Part shown: piece by piece, positions 57,101 through 64,000 of the stretch
Layout: the number at the start of each line of letters is the position of its first letter
Position numbering within the stretch: position 1 is the first letter of the stretch
Source: CAIOSQ01 sp041178225
GTDB lineage: Bacteria > Pseudomonadota > Alphaproteobacteria > CACIAM-22H2
Assembly (NCBI GenBank): GCA_041178225.1
Contig: JBEGVV010000086.1
Span: 6,735 to 70,734 of the forward strand
Reading direction: 5' to 3'
DNA: 64,000 nucleotides
The notes under the pieces: generated by a model
What the model was told of the DNA's origin: nothing
What the model saw: only the letters and a program-made list of their open reading frames with translations
The model's database searches: none
Translations under genes and position numbers: made by a program

Positions 57101-58176
57101 CCGCGATCCTGGCCCGGCGCCTCATGCCTTCGCATCTGGTACACGCGCACGAGTATCTGCGCGACCTCCGCGAAGCAGTCGTCGGGGATCGGCTCGTCCA
57201 CGTCGACCTCGCGATAGAGCCGCCGGGCGACCGGTGGCACGCGCATGATGGGGACCGAAGCCCGCCAGGCGAGCCATCGCAGGCGCCGCGCGACCAGGCC
57301 CGCGCCCTTGGCGATGACGATGGGCGCGCCCATGCGCCCGGGTTCGTAGAGCAGCGCCACCGCGAAGTGGGTCGGGTTCACGACCATCACGTCGGCCTTC
57401 GCCAGCGGGTGCTTGCGGCTCGTCGTGCGGCGCTTGCGGCGGAGCTCTGCCAGCTTGCCCTTCACCTCCGGCCTGCCCTCGCTCTCCTTGAGTTCCTCCT
57501 TGAGCTCCTGGCGGGACATCCTCAGCTGGGCGCGGTTGGCCGTCCGCTTGACCAGCAGGTCGACGAGCGCGAAGGCGCCAAGCATGCCGAGCGCCAGCGG
57601 CAGCAGGACCAGGGTCGCCTCGAGGGCCAGCCTCCCGGCCTCGCGCGCGGTGGCGCCGACGCCAAGGGCGACATAGCCGCGGTGAAGGGCATGGAGCGCC
57701 AGGCCGAAGAGCAGCACCGCGGCAAGCAGCTTCGCCGCGTTGAAGCCGGTCTGCAGCAGCGACTTCGCCCCGAAGATCCGCGTGAAGCCGCGGGCAGGGG
57801 AGAGGTTCTCGAAGGAGGCGCGCAGCGGCCGGAACTGGACCCTGAAGCGCTGCTGGGCAAGCCCGATGCCGATGGAGACGGCGAGGAAGGCGACGAGCAT
57901 GCCTCCGACGGGAAGCAGGCCGTCCCGCGCCATCGCCATCGCCAGCGACTTCGCGTCGATGCCGCGCCCGGCGATCGCCGCCATCACGTCGGCGGAGCGG
58001 GCGACCATGCCGCTCGCGGCCCATGCCGCCAGGGGCAGGGAGGCGAGGAGCGCGATCCATCCACCCAGTGCGTAGGTGTCCTGGGGAAGCATGAGCGAGC
58101 CTTCCTCGAAGGCGCGCTCGAGCCGCCTCTCGGTCGGTTCCTCCGTCTTCTCCTGGCTGTCCCCGCTCTCGGCCAT
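57097..58176 (-). CDS. flhB: Flagellar export protein FlhB
   Basis: A 359-residue inner-membrane protein with four helices in the first ~210 residues and the self-cleaving motif NPTH in MVVNPTHFAVALLYEPG (about residue 262). The N-terminus GDSQEKTEEPTERRLERAFE is the family signature. It controls substrate switching from hook to filament export. It is transcribed away from the REC genes and is not with fliR or flhA here. Confidence 0.95.
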   Translation of the reverse strand: MAESGDSQEKTEEPTERRLERAFEEGSLMLPQDTYALGGWIALLASLPLAAWAASGMVARSADVMAAIAGRGIDAKSLAMAMARDGLLPVGGMLVAFLAVSIGIGLAQQRFRVQFRPLRASFENLSPARGFTRIFGAKSLLQTGFNAAKLLAAVLLFGLALHALHRGYVALGVGATAREAGRLALEATLVLLPLALGMLGAFALVDLLVKRTANRAQLRMSRQELKEELKESEGRPEVKGKLAELRRKRRTTSRKHPLAKADVMVVNPTHFAVALLYEPGRMGAPIVIAKGAGLVARRLRWLAWRASVPIMRVPPVARRLYREVDVDEPIPDDCFAEVAQILVRVYQMRRHEAPGQDRG

Positions 58177-58239
58177 GCGACCAGCTATGCGCAGAGCCGC
58201 CGGCTTGCGCGTCCTACCCGGTCCGCGGCGGTGGGAAAC

Positions 58240-58536
58240 TCAGCGGCCGTTCCTGCGCCCGGCGGCGTCGTAGATGCCGATCGCGCCGCGGCCCTGCCGA
58301 TCGACGGCGCGCATCGCGTCGCGCAGCACGGTCAGCGTCGCCACGCGCGCGGCGATGCGCGCCTTCAGCGCCGCAGCGGCCACCTGCAACGCGCGCAGGT
58401 CGGTCGCGTCGGCCCCGGCCGCATCGCCGCCGACACGGTGCGCCATGCGCTCGACCTCGCGCAGGAGCGTGGCGGCCGGCATGCGCAGGGGGTCCAGGGC
58501 GGCGAGCTCCTGCGTCAGCCTGGATGCAGGGGTCAT
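58240..58536 (-). CDS. Small helical protein in FlbY/FlgN-like position
   Basis: A 98-residue, mostly helical protein (TLLREVERMAHRVGGDAAGA, then a long Ala-rich helix) without known motif. It is coupled to flgJ (ATGA). In Caulobacter the genes fliX / flgI-cheL(flgJ)-flbY have this same arrangement, so by position it corresponds to FlbY. A FlgN-type chaperone is another possibility. Confidence 0.58.
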   Translation of the reverse strand: MTPASRLTQELAALDPLRMPAATLLREVERMAHRVGGDAAGADATDLRALQVAAAALKARIAARVATLTVLRDAMRAVDRQGRGAIGIYDAAGRRNGR

Positions 58537-58871
58537 GGCGACACCGCCCGCGGTCCTGCCGCATCCCCGCCCGCGCGCGCCTTGCGGGCCTCGATCTCCG
58601 CCATCACGACGGGCGACAGGTTGAACGGGTCGCGCTTCGCGATCTGCTGCGCGAGCGCGTCCGAGAGCACCTGCGAGGCGAACTGCTCCATCGTCTCGGA
58701 CGCGCCGCCCGATCCCCCGGAGAAGGCGGAGAGCAGCTTCGGCAGCGCCGGCTTCAGCAATTGCGCCGTCATGGCGGCCTGGAAGGCGGCCGCCGCGCGC
58801 TCGTCGCGCCTGGCCCCGCCCGCATGGTCGAGCCCCGCGCGTGGCATGGCTCCCGACAGCATCACCATCAC
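58533..58871 (-). CDS. flgJ: FlgJ/CheL-type rod-binding protein (no muramidase domain)
   Basis: A 112-residue protein with the rod-binding core: AAAAFQAAMTAQLLKPALPK, then GGASETMEQFASQVLSDALA. Only the N-terminal FlgJ domain exists, as is usual in alphaproteobacteria. It starts at a GTG overlapping the flgI stop (an ATG three bases later is also possible) and is coupled to the next gene. Confidence 0.85.
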   Translation of the reverse strand: MMVMLSGAMPRAGLDHAGGARRDERAAAAFQAAMTAQLLKPALPKLLSAFSGGSGGASETMEQFASQVLSDALAQQIAKRDPFNLSPVVMAEIEARKARAGGDAAGPRAVSP

Positions 58872-60004
58872 CGCACCTCCAGGTCCGCGCGCAGCGCGCC
58901 CGCCGACTTGAGCGTCTGCAATATGCCGATCAGGTCGCGCGGGCTGACGCCGAGCGAGTTCAGGCCGTTGACGAGGTCGCGCAGCGAGGCGCCGCGCGCC
59001 AGCATGGCGACGCGCCCCGTGCCGCTCTCGGTGACCTGCACCTCCGTGCGGTTCACGGTCGTCGTCGTGCCCGTCGAGCTGAAGGGCGAAGGCTGCGAGA
59101 CCTGCGGCGTCTCCGTGATCCGCACGGTCAGGCTGCCCTGCGCGATCGCGACCGGGGCGATCTTCACGTCCTGGTTGATGACGATCACGCCGTTCTCCTC
59201 GTTGATGACGACGCGCGCGTGCTGGTCCGGGACGACGGTGAGCTTCTCGATCTCCGTCATCAGGGCCACGACGCCGCCGGGATAGCCGGCGGGGACGGCG
59301 ACGCGGATCGTGCCCGAATCCATCGTCTCGGCGGCGGCGCCGCCGAGGAAGGCGTTGATGGTCGCGGAGACGCGCGAGGCGGTGGTGAAGTCCGGCGAGC
59401 GCAGCGCGACGGTGACGGCCTTCATGTCGCGCAGGGAGAAGCCGACCGAGCGCTCCACGATCGCGCCGTTGGGTATGCGCGCCGAGGTCGGGACGCCACG
59501 CGTCACCGAGGCCGCCGCGCCCTCGGCGGAGAAGCCGCCGACCGCGAGCGGGCCCTGCGCGACCGCGTAGACCTCCCCGTCGGCGCCCAGCAGCGCCGTG
59601 ACGAGCAGCGTCCCGCCGAGCAGGCTCTTCGCGTCGCCCAGCGCCGACACGACGATGTCGACCCTGCTGCCCGGGCGGGCGAAGGGGGGAAGCGTGGCCG
59701 TCACGATGACGGCCGCGGTGTTCTGCGTCTTGAGCGCCGCGTCCTTGGCGTTGACGCCGAGGCGGTCGAGCATGCCGAGGAGGGACTGGCGCGTGAACAC
59801 CGAGTTGGAGATCGTGTCGCCAGTCCGGTTGAGGCCGACGACCAGCCCATATCCGACCAAGACGTTGTCGCGGACCCCCTCGAAGTCGGCGATATCCTTC
59901 AATCGCGCCGAGTAGTCCTGCTGCTGCGCCGGCGCGTGCACGGACGGCAGCAGGAGAAGCGCCGCGAGGGCGCTGGCAAGGATGGTCGTGGGGCGAAGGG
60001 ACAT
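58868..60004 (-). CDS. flgI: Flagellar P-ring protein FlgI
   Basis: A 378-residue periplasmic protein. The signal peptide is MSLRPTTILASALAALLLLP..., and conserved FlgI segments are RLKDIADFEGVRDNVLVGYG, LVVGLNRTGDTISNSVFTRQ, SLLGMLDRLGV and the end GASLRDLVNGLNSLGVSPRD. It is the first gene of flgI-flgJ-flbY-like, read from a consensus sigma-54 promoter. Confidence 0.97.
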   Translation of the reverse strand: MSLRPTTILASALAALLLLPSVHAPAQQQDYSARLKDIADFEGVRDNVLVGYGLVVGLNRTGDTISNSVFTRQSLLGMLDRLGVNAKDAALKTQNTAAVIVTATLPPFARPGSRVDIVVSALGDAKSLLGGTLLVTALLGADGEVYAVAQGPLAVGGFSAEGAAASVTRGVPTSARIPNGAIVERSVGFSLRDMKAVTVALRSPDFTTASRVSATINAFLGGAAAETMDSGTIRVAVPAGYPGGVVALMTEIEKLTVVPDQHARVVINEENGVIVINQDVKIAPVAIAQGSLTVRITETPQVSQPSPFSSTGTTTTVNRTEVQVTESGTGRVAMLARGASLRDLVNGLNSLGVSPRDLIGILQTLKSAGALRADLEVR

Positions 60005-60048
60005 CGTGGGGGCCAAATTCTTTGCTGTCGTGGCTTCGGCCCGGTTGT

Positions 60049-60064
60049 TGCAACCGACGTGCCA
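60049..60064 (-). promoter_or_regulatory. Consensus sigma-54 promoter of flgI
   Basis: On the minus strand the sequence is TGGCACG-TCGG-TTGCA, a perfect match to the consensus TGGCACG-N4-TTGCA, with GG and GC ten bases apart. Transcription would begin near 60038, about 34 bases before the flgI ATG. It lies in the divergent region shared with fliX. Confidence 0.85.
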
Positions 60065-60141
60065 TGCGGCGGCAGTCGAAAACGATCCGGCTGGCCTGCC
60101 CCGGGAAGTCCCGCACATATTTCTGCACGGAGCGAAGTGCC

Positions 60142-60558
60142 ATGCGCGTAGGTAGGTCCGGTGGTGCCAAGGGCGTGGGCGGGAAGTCTTCCGTCCGCAG
60201 GGGCGGGGAGTTCTCGGTGCCGGCGGGGCCGGAGCGGGCGTCCGGCGCCTCGGCGCCGGCCAGCGTCGATGCGGCGGGAGGACTGGACCTCGCGGGATCG
60301 CTCCTCGCGATCGAGGACCGGCGCCGCGCCATCGAGCGTGGCAAGGCCTCGCTCGACTGCCTCGACCAGCTGCGCCTCGACATACTGGAGGGCGAGCTCA
60401 ATCCAGCGACGGCGTCGCGCCTGGCGAAGCTCGTGGACGAGGTCGGCGGTGAATCGCTCGATCCCGAGCTGCGCGAGACCGTGGAGGAGATCCGCTTCCG
60501 CCTTCGCTTCGAGGCGGCGCGCCTCGCCAGGGGCGGGCGGCGCGGCGCGGGAGGCTGA
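60142..60558 (+). CDS. fliX: Flagellar assembly regulator FliX
   Basis: A 138-residue protein with the FliX layout: start MRVGRSGG, a low-complexity middle, then a helical half with LDCLDQLRLDILEGELNPAT and DPELRETVEEIRFRLRFEAA, ending in LARGG. In Caulobacter FliX tells the sigma-54 activator FlbD that basal-body assembly has advanced. It is divergent from flgI, the known alphaproteobacterial arrangement. No flbD gene is in the window. Confidence 0.88.
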   Translation: MRVGRSGGAKGVGGKSSVRRGGEFSVPAGPERASGASAPASVDAAGGLDLAGSLLAIEDRRRAIERGKASLDCLDQLRLDILEGELNPATASRLAKLVDEVGGESLDPELRETVEEIRFRLRFEAARLARGGRRGAGG

Positions 60559-60579
60559 CGGATGGCGCGGCGGGAGGCC

Positions 60580-60819
60580 TCAGGCCCTTGGCTCGGCGTC
60601 CCCAGGGGGTTCGACGGGATCGTCGAGCAGGTCGGTGCTGGCGGCCGCGTCGATGTTCTCGGCGCGGATCCTCTCCCACAATTCGCGCCGGAGCACCTGC
60701 ACGGAGGCGGGATGCCTGACCGACAGCTTGACCGTGCGGCCGCGCACCTCCTCGACGACGATCTCGATGTCGTCGCCGAGCATGAGGGACTGGCCTATGC
60801 GTCGCGTGATGAAGAGCAT
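60580..60819 (-). CDS. csrA: RNA-binding carbon storage regulator CsrA
   Basis: A 79-residue protein with the CsrA fold: MLFITRRIGQSLMLGDDIEI, VVEEVRGRTVKLSVRHPASV and RRELWERIRAEN. The RNA-contacting Arg residues near the N-terminus (TRRIGQS) and at VRH are present. A ~20-residue tail follows. It is divergent from the FecR gene by 30 bases and converges on fliX. A CsrA-type hairpin precedes the flagellin gene 1.1 kb away, so flagellin is a likely target. Confidence 0.93.
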   Translation of the reverse strand: MLFITRRIGQSLMLGDDIEIVVEEVRGRTVKLSVRHPASVQVLRRELWERIRAENIDAAASTDLLDDPVEPPGDAEPRA

Positions 60820-60849
60820 GTCGCCTGCGCGCGGCTCCAGCCTGTGGGC

Positions 60850-61779
60850 ATGCGCGCGAATGCGCGCCTTGCGTCCCGCGCGAAGCTTACCCCAACGGAC
60901 GCTGGTCGCGACAGGGCATTGCCGACAGGCCTGCCGCGGCGTTCCTGGCTGGCGGTGGCGCCGGCCCTCGTTCTGGCCTTGCTCGTCCTCGCCGTCGCGC
61001 CGGCGGCGTTCGCCAACGACGTCGCCACCGCCCAGAAGGTGGTCAAGGACGTGTTCGGCGGCGGCAACATGTATCGCGTCACCGAGCGCCGCACGCTCCC
61101 CTTCCGCGAGCTGATCAATACCGGCGCCGAGAGCGGCGCCACCTTCCGCTTCGTCGACGAGACCGTGCTGTCCGTCGGCGAGAACGCCGAGCTTCGGCTC
61201 GACGAGTTCGTCTTCGACCCGTCGACGAAGGGGATCAGGGGCGCGGCGTCGATGACCCGCGGCGCCCTGCGCTTCGTGGGCAGCGCCGCGGCCAAGGACG
61301 TGTCGATCCGCACGCCGGCGGGCACGCTCGGCATCCGCGGCACGGCCTTCACCCTGCGCGTCGACGGCTCGCTGCTCGAGCTGGACGTGCAGGAGGGGCA
61401 GGTCTCGCTGGTGGCGGGTGGCGCCGCGACGGTGGTCCGCCAGGGGGAGTTCGTCTCCGTGCGCGCGGGCGTCGCCGGCGTGCAGCGTGGCCAGCCGGGC
61501 CCGGCCTTCCGCGCCGCGATCGCGCAGATCGTGCGCTCGCTCGGCGCGGCGCCGCAGCGCGCCGCGGCGCCGGGGGGCGGTCCGCGCGAGGTACGGGACG
61601 CGGCCGGCCGGCCCGTCGGCTTCCTCGTGGTGCAGGCGAATGGCCGCGTCGATGCGCAGGACGCGCAGCGTCGCCTCGTCGCCTTCTACGACCCTGCGCA
61701 GCGCGCGACGTTCGGCGCCGATGGCCGGCGCATCGGCGACGGCGACAGGCTCGAGCAGGTCCTGCGCGGCGCGCGCTGA
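60850..61779 (+). CDS. FecR-domain protein (second copy)
   Basis: A 309-residue exported protein. A basic N-terminus precedes a signal helix (~32-55: SWLAVAPALVLALLVLAVAP). The FecR domain (~65-205) has SGATFRFVDETVLSVGENAE, LRLDEFVFDPSTKGIRGAAS and IRTPAGTLGIRGTAFTL, then VQEGQVSLVAGGAATVVRQG. The C-terminus contains VLVVQANGRVDAQD-like repeats of short strands. It is a relative of the FecR domain at 15805 without the Pro-rich linker. No cyclase adjoins it. The start codon lacks a clear ribosome-binding site; a later TTG near 60918 cannot be excluded. Confidence 0.78.
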   Translation: MRANARLASRAKLTPTDAGRDRALPTGLPRRSWLAVAPALVLALLVLAVAPAAFANDVATAQKVVKDVFGGGNMYRVTERRTLPFRELINTGAESGATFRFVDETVLSVGENAELRLDEFVFDPSTKGIRGAASMTRGALRFVGSAAAKDVSIRTPAGTLGIRGTAFTLRVDGSLLELDVQEGQVSLVAGGAATVVRQGEFVSVRAGVAGVQRGQPGPAFRAAIAQIVRSLGAAPQRAAAPGGGPREVRDAAGRPVGFLVVQANGRVDAQDAQRRLVAFYDPAQRATFGADGRRIGDGDRLEQVLRGAR

Positions 61780-61803
61780 AGCGCGCTTGGCCCCGCGTCG
61801 ATC

Positions 61804-61818
61804 GGTCCGCCGCGGACC
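61804..61818 (+). promoter_or_regulatory. GGTCCG-CCG-CGGACC inverted repeat upstream of flagellin
   Basis: A palindromic form of the recurrent flagellar motif, six-base arms and a three-base spacer. It lies ~140 bases upstream of the flagellin ATG and ~65 bases upstream of the putative sigma-54 site, a normal enhancer distance. Confidence 0.45.
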
Positions 61819-61881
61819 ATTTTCCGGCGCCACCGAGAGGCGCGCGCGTTGACTCCGGGAAGCCGCGATGGATTCATGGCG

Positions 61882-61897
61882 AGGCTTGCGATGTGCA
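61882..61897 (+). promoter_or_regulatory. Possible sigma-54 promoter of the flagellin gene
   Basis: AGGCTTGCGATGTGCA keeps GG (61883-61884) and GC (61895-61896) ten bases apart, with GGC and TGCA matching the consensus. Transcription would begin near 61908, leaving a ~38-base leader that contains the CsrA-type hairpin. Weaker than the flgI and flgF sites. Confidence 0.45.
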
Positions 61898-61923
61898 GGC
61901 TCCACGCAGTGAGCGTGGCTCAA

Positions 61924-61936
61924 CTCCAGGATGGAG
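61924..61936 (+). promoter_or_regulatory. CsrA-type hairpin over the flagellin ribosome-binding site
   Basis: CTCCA (61924-61928) and TGGAG (61932-61936) form a perfect five-base stem with GGA as the loop, the canonical CsrA recognition element. The right arm is the flagellin Shine-Dalgarno (GGAG at 61933-61936, nine bases before the ATG at 61946). CsrA bound here would block translation, as known for hag in Bacillus subtilis. A second hairpin (61902-61907 with 61913-61918) lies just upstream. Confidence 0.6.
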
Positions 61937-61945
61937 TGCTACGAA

Positions 61946-62767
61946 ATGGCTCTCAACGTCGTTTCCAACTACGCTGCCAATGTCGCGCAGCGCTACCTAC
62001 AGAAGGCTGATGCCGAGGCTAGCCGATCGGTCGCCAAGCTTGCGGCCGGTACCCGCGTCCTCTCGGCAAGCGACGATGCTGCCTCGCTCGCGGTCGGCAT
62101 GACGCTCAAGGCGGATATCGCCGGCCTCAAGCAAGCGGCCTCGAATGTGGGGCAGGCGGCGTCCGTGATACAGGTCGCCGATGGCGCGATGGGCACGATC
62201 GGCGACATCTTGCTGCGAATGAAGACGCTGGCGACCCAAGGCTCTTCCGACCAGCTCGATGATACGCAACGCGGTATGCTGGAGGTCGAGTTTGCAGCCC
62301 TTGTCGATGAGATTGATCGAATTGCCGACGTCACAAATTTCGATGGAAAGGTGCTGACCAATGGTGCCTCGGCATTGACTTTTCAGGTCGGTCACTCGGA
62401 CAGCACCAATGATCGGATCGAGGTGACCATCGATAACGTCACTTCATCTGCTCTGGGCATCAGCGCTTCCAGCGTAAGCACCCTGGCCGTAGCTCAGAGC
62501 GCGGTGGCTGAAGTGAATGCCGCCATCGACGAACTGGCGGAGAATCGCGCGAATCTCGGCGCCTACCAGAACCGCCTCGAGTTCGCCGGTGCGAACATCG
62601 CGACGCAGATGGAAAATGCCGAGGCCGCGCGTTCGACGCTGATGGACCTCGACGTCGCCGCCGAGATGAGCGCCTTCACCTCCAAGCAGATCCTGCAGCA
62701 GGCAGGCGTGAGCATGCTCGCGCAGGCCAACCAGATGCCGCAGAACCTGCTGCGGCTCTTCCGCTGA
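61946..62767 (+). CDS. Flagellin
   Basis: A 273-residue flagellin with conserved ends: N-terminal MALNVVSNYAANVAQRYLQK, AAGTRVLSASDDAASLAVGM and LATQGSSDQLDDTQRGMLE; C-terminal NRLEFAGANIATQMENAEAA and LQQAGVSMLAQANQMPQNLL. The variable middle is short, as in many alphaproteobacteria. I use the ATG at 61946 since it is preceded by GGAG and the ends align with the family; an ATG at 61931 lies in the CsrA hairpin. Bases ~61970-62560 use many A/T-ended codons, unlike neighbours. Confidence 0.95.
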   Translation: MALNVVSNYAANVAQRYLQKADAEASRSVAKLAAGTRVLSASDDAASLAVGMTLKADIAGLKQAASNVGQAASVIQVADGAMGTIGDILLRMKTLATQGSSDQLDDTQRGMLEVEFAALVDEIDRIADVTNFDGKVLTNGASALTFQVGHSDSTNDRIEVTIDNVTSSALGISASSVSTLAVAQSAVAEVNAAIDELAENRANLGAYQNRLEFAGANIATQMENAEAARSTLMDLDVAAEMSAFTSKQILQQAGVSMLAQANQMPQNLLRLFR

Positions 62768-62801
62768 TGGCGGAGGCTCGCAAGGCAGTTTGACGTAGTC
62801 C

Positions 62802-62830
62802 GTGCCGGGGGCGCCACGCGCCTCCGGCAC
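62802..62830 (+). terminator. Hairpin between flagellin and the FlaG-like gene
   Basis: Bases 62802-62813 pair with 62819-62830 with one G-U pair and a five-base loop. It lies 35 bases after the flagellin stop and 20 before the next start. It may end or slow flagellin transcription, or stabilise the 3' end of the flagellin mRNA. Confidence 0.45.
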
Positions 62831-62849
62831 GCCGACCAGGAGACAACTG

Positions 62850-63185
62850 ATGGATTTCTCTTCGATCTCAGGTGCAGGGCTGGCCGCGTTGGCCGCGGCC
62901 AGCGCTGGGGTTCGGAAATCCCGGGCATCGGGCGAGGCCGCGCACACCGCGCCGGTCGAGGCCGCGGCCATGCCGGCAAAGGCACCCGCGGCCGTCGCCG
63001 CGTCACCGAAGCCCAGCGTGACCGACGTGCAGACGCATTTCGACGCCATGACCAAGACCCTGGTCGCGAGCGTCGTCGACAAGGAGACCGGTTCCGTCGT
63101 GTCCGAGGTCCCGCCGGAGGCGCTGCGCGTGCTCGCCCAGCGCACCGCGGAATTTCGCGGCAAGATCTTCGACGCCAAGGCGTGA
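62850..63185 (+). CDS. flaG: FlaG-like protein
   Basis: A 111-residue protein. The first ~65 residues are Ala-rich and low-complexity. The C-terminal ~45 residues (TLVASVVDKETGSVVSEVPP, EALRVLAQRTAEF) match the FlaG core, in which 'VVDKETGEVIRQIPPEE' is typical. FlaG affects flagellar filament length. AGGAGA six bases before the ATG sets the start. It follows flagellin, where alphaproteobacteria more often have flaF-flbT. Confidence 0.72.
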   Translation: MDFSSISGAGLAALAAASAGVRKSRASGEAAHTAPVEAAAMPAKAPAAVAASPKPSVTDVQTHFDAMTKTLVASVVDKETGSVVSEVPPEALRVLAQRTAEFRGKIFDAKA

Positions 63186-63198
63186 AGGGCGGGCCGGC

Positions 63199-63429
63199 GT
63201 GATCCCCAGGGTCTCCGCCATCGCCGCTTCGCTGCCTGAACCCAGGCTTGCGCTCGACGTGGCGCATCGTGGCCCCGCGGCCGCCCTGGCCGCCGCGGCC
63301 GCCATGCCCGCCGCCAATCCTCCCGCGCGGCTGCGGGTGGTGCCGGCCCTCGACGCGGCCGATGGCGCGCAGGGCGGCGATGCGCGCCGGGGCCCTGGCG
63401 CGTTCCCGGGACGAGGCATCCTCGCATGA
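63199..63429 (+). CDS. Small hypothetical protein
   Basis: A 76-residue, Ala/Pro/Gly/Arg-rich protein starting with GTG. It has no motif or signal peptide. The next gene's ATG overlaps its stop (ATGA), which supports translation. Low complexity keeps confidence modest. Confidence 0.45.
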   Translation: MIPRVSAIAASLPEPRLALDVAHRGPAAALAAAAAMPAANPPARLRVVPALDAADGAQGGDARRGPGAFPGRGILA

Positions 63430-63761
63430 CCCGCAGGCGCCTTGCGCGCAACGCGCTCCTCGTGGCCCTCGCGGCCGCCGCCGGATGCGGCCCGGTCGAG
63501 CCCGTGAGCGTCGCCTGGAACGCCGCCTTCATCGCAGCGAGCCCGGTTGGCACCGCCCTCGTTGACTCCTGCGACGAGTTCGCGCCGACCCAATCGATGC
63601 TACGCTGGTGTCGCCTGCGCAACCGCCTCTTCGCCTCGGAAGAGGAGCGGCAGCGCGAGGAGCGCAACCGCCAGCCCCAACGCTACGCCTGTCGGCGCAG
63701 CCTTGCCGACATCGATTGCAGTCCGCTTGGGGCGACCACCCCGGATGTCCGCCCTCCCTGA
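63426..63761 (+). CDS. Small lipoprotein
   Basis: A 111-residue predicted lipoprotein: basic start MTRRRLARNALLVALAAAAG followed by Cys as a lipobox (AAGC). The mature part has four more Cys (SCDEF, WCRLR, ACRRSL and DCSPL), possibly two disulphides. Coupled to the preceding small gene. The family is unknown; its place after flaG may mean a role in surface or flagellar assembly. Confidence 0.6.
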   Translation: MTRRRLARNALLVALAAAAGCGPVEPVSVAWNAAFIAASPVGTALVDSCDEFAPTQSMLRWCRLRNRLFASEEERQREERNRQPQRYACRRSLADIDCSPLGATTPDVRPP

Positions 63762-63796
63762 CAGAGGTGCGGCCGTCCCTTGGACGCCGGGTAACA

Positions 63797-64000
63797 TTAC
63801 ATTTCGGCTATTGTGGCTAGGTACTTTCCATAGTCGGTGTTCACCGCCTCGCGCGCGAGGTCGAGCAGCTGGTCGCGGCCGATGAACCCCTTCAGGAACG
63901 CGATCTCCTCGACGCAGGCGATCATGAAGCCCTGGCGCTTCTGGAGCGCGCGCACGAAGTCCGACGCCTCGCCCAGGCTGTCGACCGTGCCGGTGTCGAG
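63797..64000 (-). CDS. rfbA: Glucose-1-phosphate thymidylyltransferase RfbA, C-terminal part, truncated by window edge
   Basis: The reverse strand encodes 67 residues to a TAA at 63797-63799: LDTGTVDSLGEASDFVRALQ, RQGFMIACVEEIAFLKGFIG and EAVNTDYGKYLATIAEM. This is the end of RfbA/RmlA, which makes dTDP-glucose, the first step of dTDP-rhamnose synthesis. The last codons use unusual A/T-rich triplets (ATA, CTA). Most of the gene is beyond base 64000. It borders the flagellar island and may belong to a polysaccharide or flagellin glycosylation locus. Confidence 0.88.
   Translation of the reverse strand, partial: LDTGTVDSLGEASDFVRALQKRQGFMIACVEEIAFLKGFIGRDQLLDLAREAVNTDYGKYLATIAEM

Noticed and set aside
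1..64000. tRNA, rRNA, CRISPR arrays, IS elements or prophage
   Set aside because: Reading both strands I found no cloverleaf with CCA-end signals, no repeat-spacer array, and no transposase or phage structural gene. A tool search (tRNAscan, ISfinder) would be needed to exclude weak cases.

Overview
The window looks like chromosomal DNA from a motile, very GC-rich alphaproteobacterium, probably Rhodospirillales/Acetobacterales-like. The reasons are the near-universal G/C third codon positions, FliX next to a divergent flgI-flgJ-flbY-like block, flgF-flgG-flgA-flgH order, a TRAP transporter, an IalB-like protein and several CHASE2/FecR proteins. I see no rRNA, tRNA, CRISPR, IS element or prophage gene. 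Start codons are very often fused to the upstream stop (ATGA or GTGA), so operons are easy to read.

Layout. 1-13.3 kb is metabolism and transport: the 3' end of putA, an SDR dehydrogenase, a glycerol-type set (GlpA-like FAD dehydrogenase, partner FAD oxidoreductase, glycerol kinase), a TRAP transporter (dctPQM), an orphan UgpB-like binding protein closed by two perfect hairpins, and an SsuABC-type ABC transporter. 13.4-20.1 kb is envelope and cyclic-nucleotide signalling: an IalB-like lipoprotein, a TPR/beta-barrel Slam-like protein, a FecR protein, a small cNMP-binding protein and a CHASE2 adenylate cyclase with intact catalytic residues.

20.1-29.9 kb (minus strand) is the most unusual part. 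It is one tightly coupled seven-gene operon with a tetraheme cytochrome c, a protein joining two cNMP-binding domains to four [4Fe-4S] clusters, a membrane cytochrome b-like protein, a decaheme cytochrome c, a pentaheme cytochrome c, an outer-membrane beta-barrel candidate and a membrane-anchored FAD/[2Fe-2S] NAD(P)H reductase. With 19 CXXCH haem sites plus inner- and outer-membrane parts, it looks like an electron conduit across the cell envelope whose iron-sulphur subunit could sense the cAMP made by the neighbouring cyclase. This is my main candidate for an undescribed system.

30-33.5 kb holds small hypothetical, zinc-ribbon, DUF4347-like and CBS-domain genes. 33.5-63.8 kb is a flagellar island: fliI-fliJ-fliG-fliF (reverse of the usual order, no fliH seen), flgF-G-A-H, flgB-C-fliE-fliQ-fliM, motE-like, motB, motA, fliL, flhB, flgI-flgJ, fliX, csrA, a flagellin and a FlaG-like gene. 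Interspersed are less expected genes: a J-domain protein, a degenerate EAL protein, REC-winged-helix regulators and a second FecR protein. Regulatory signals include sigma-54 promoters before flgI and flgF, a recurrent GGTCCGAAW-type motif in flagellar intergenic regions, and a CsrA-type hairpin over the flagellin ribosome-binding site. The window ends in the 3' part of rfbA (dTDP-sugar synthesis) on the minus strand.
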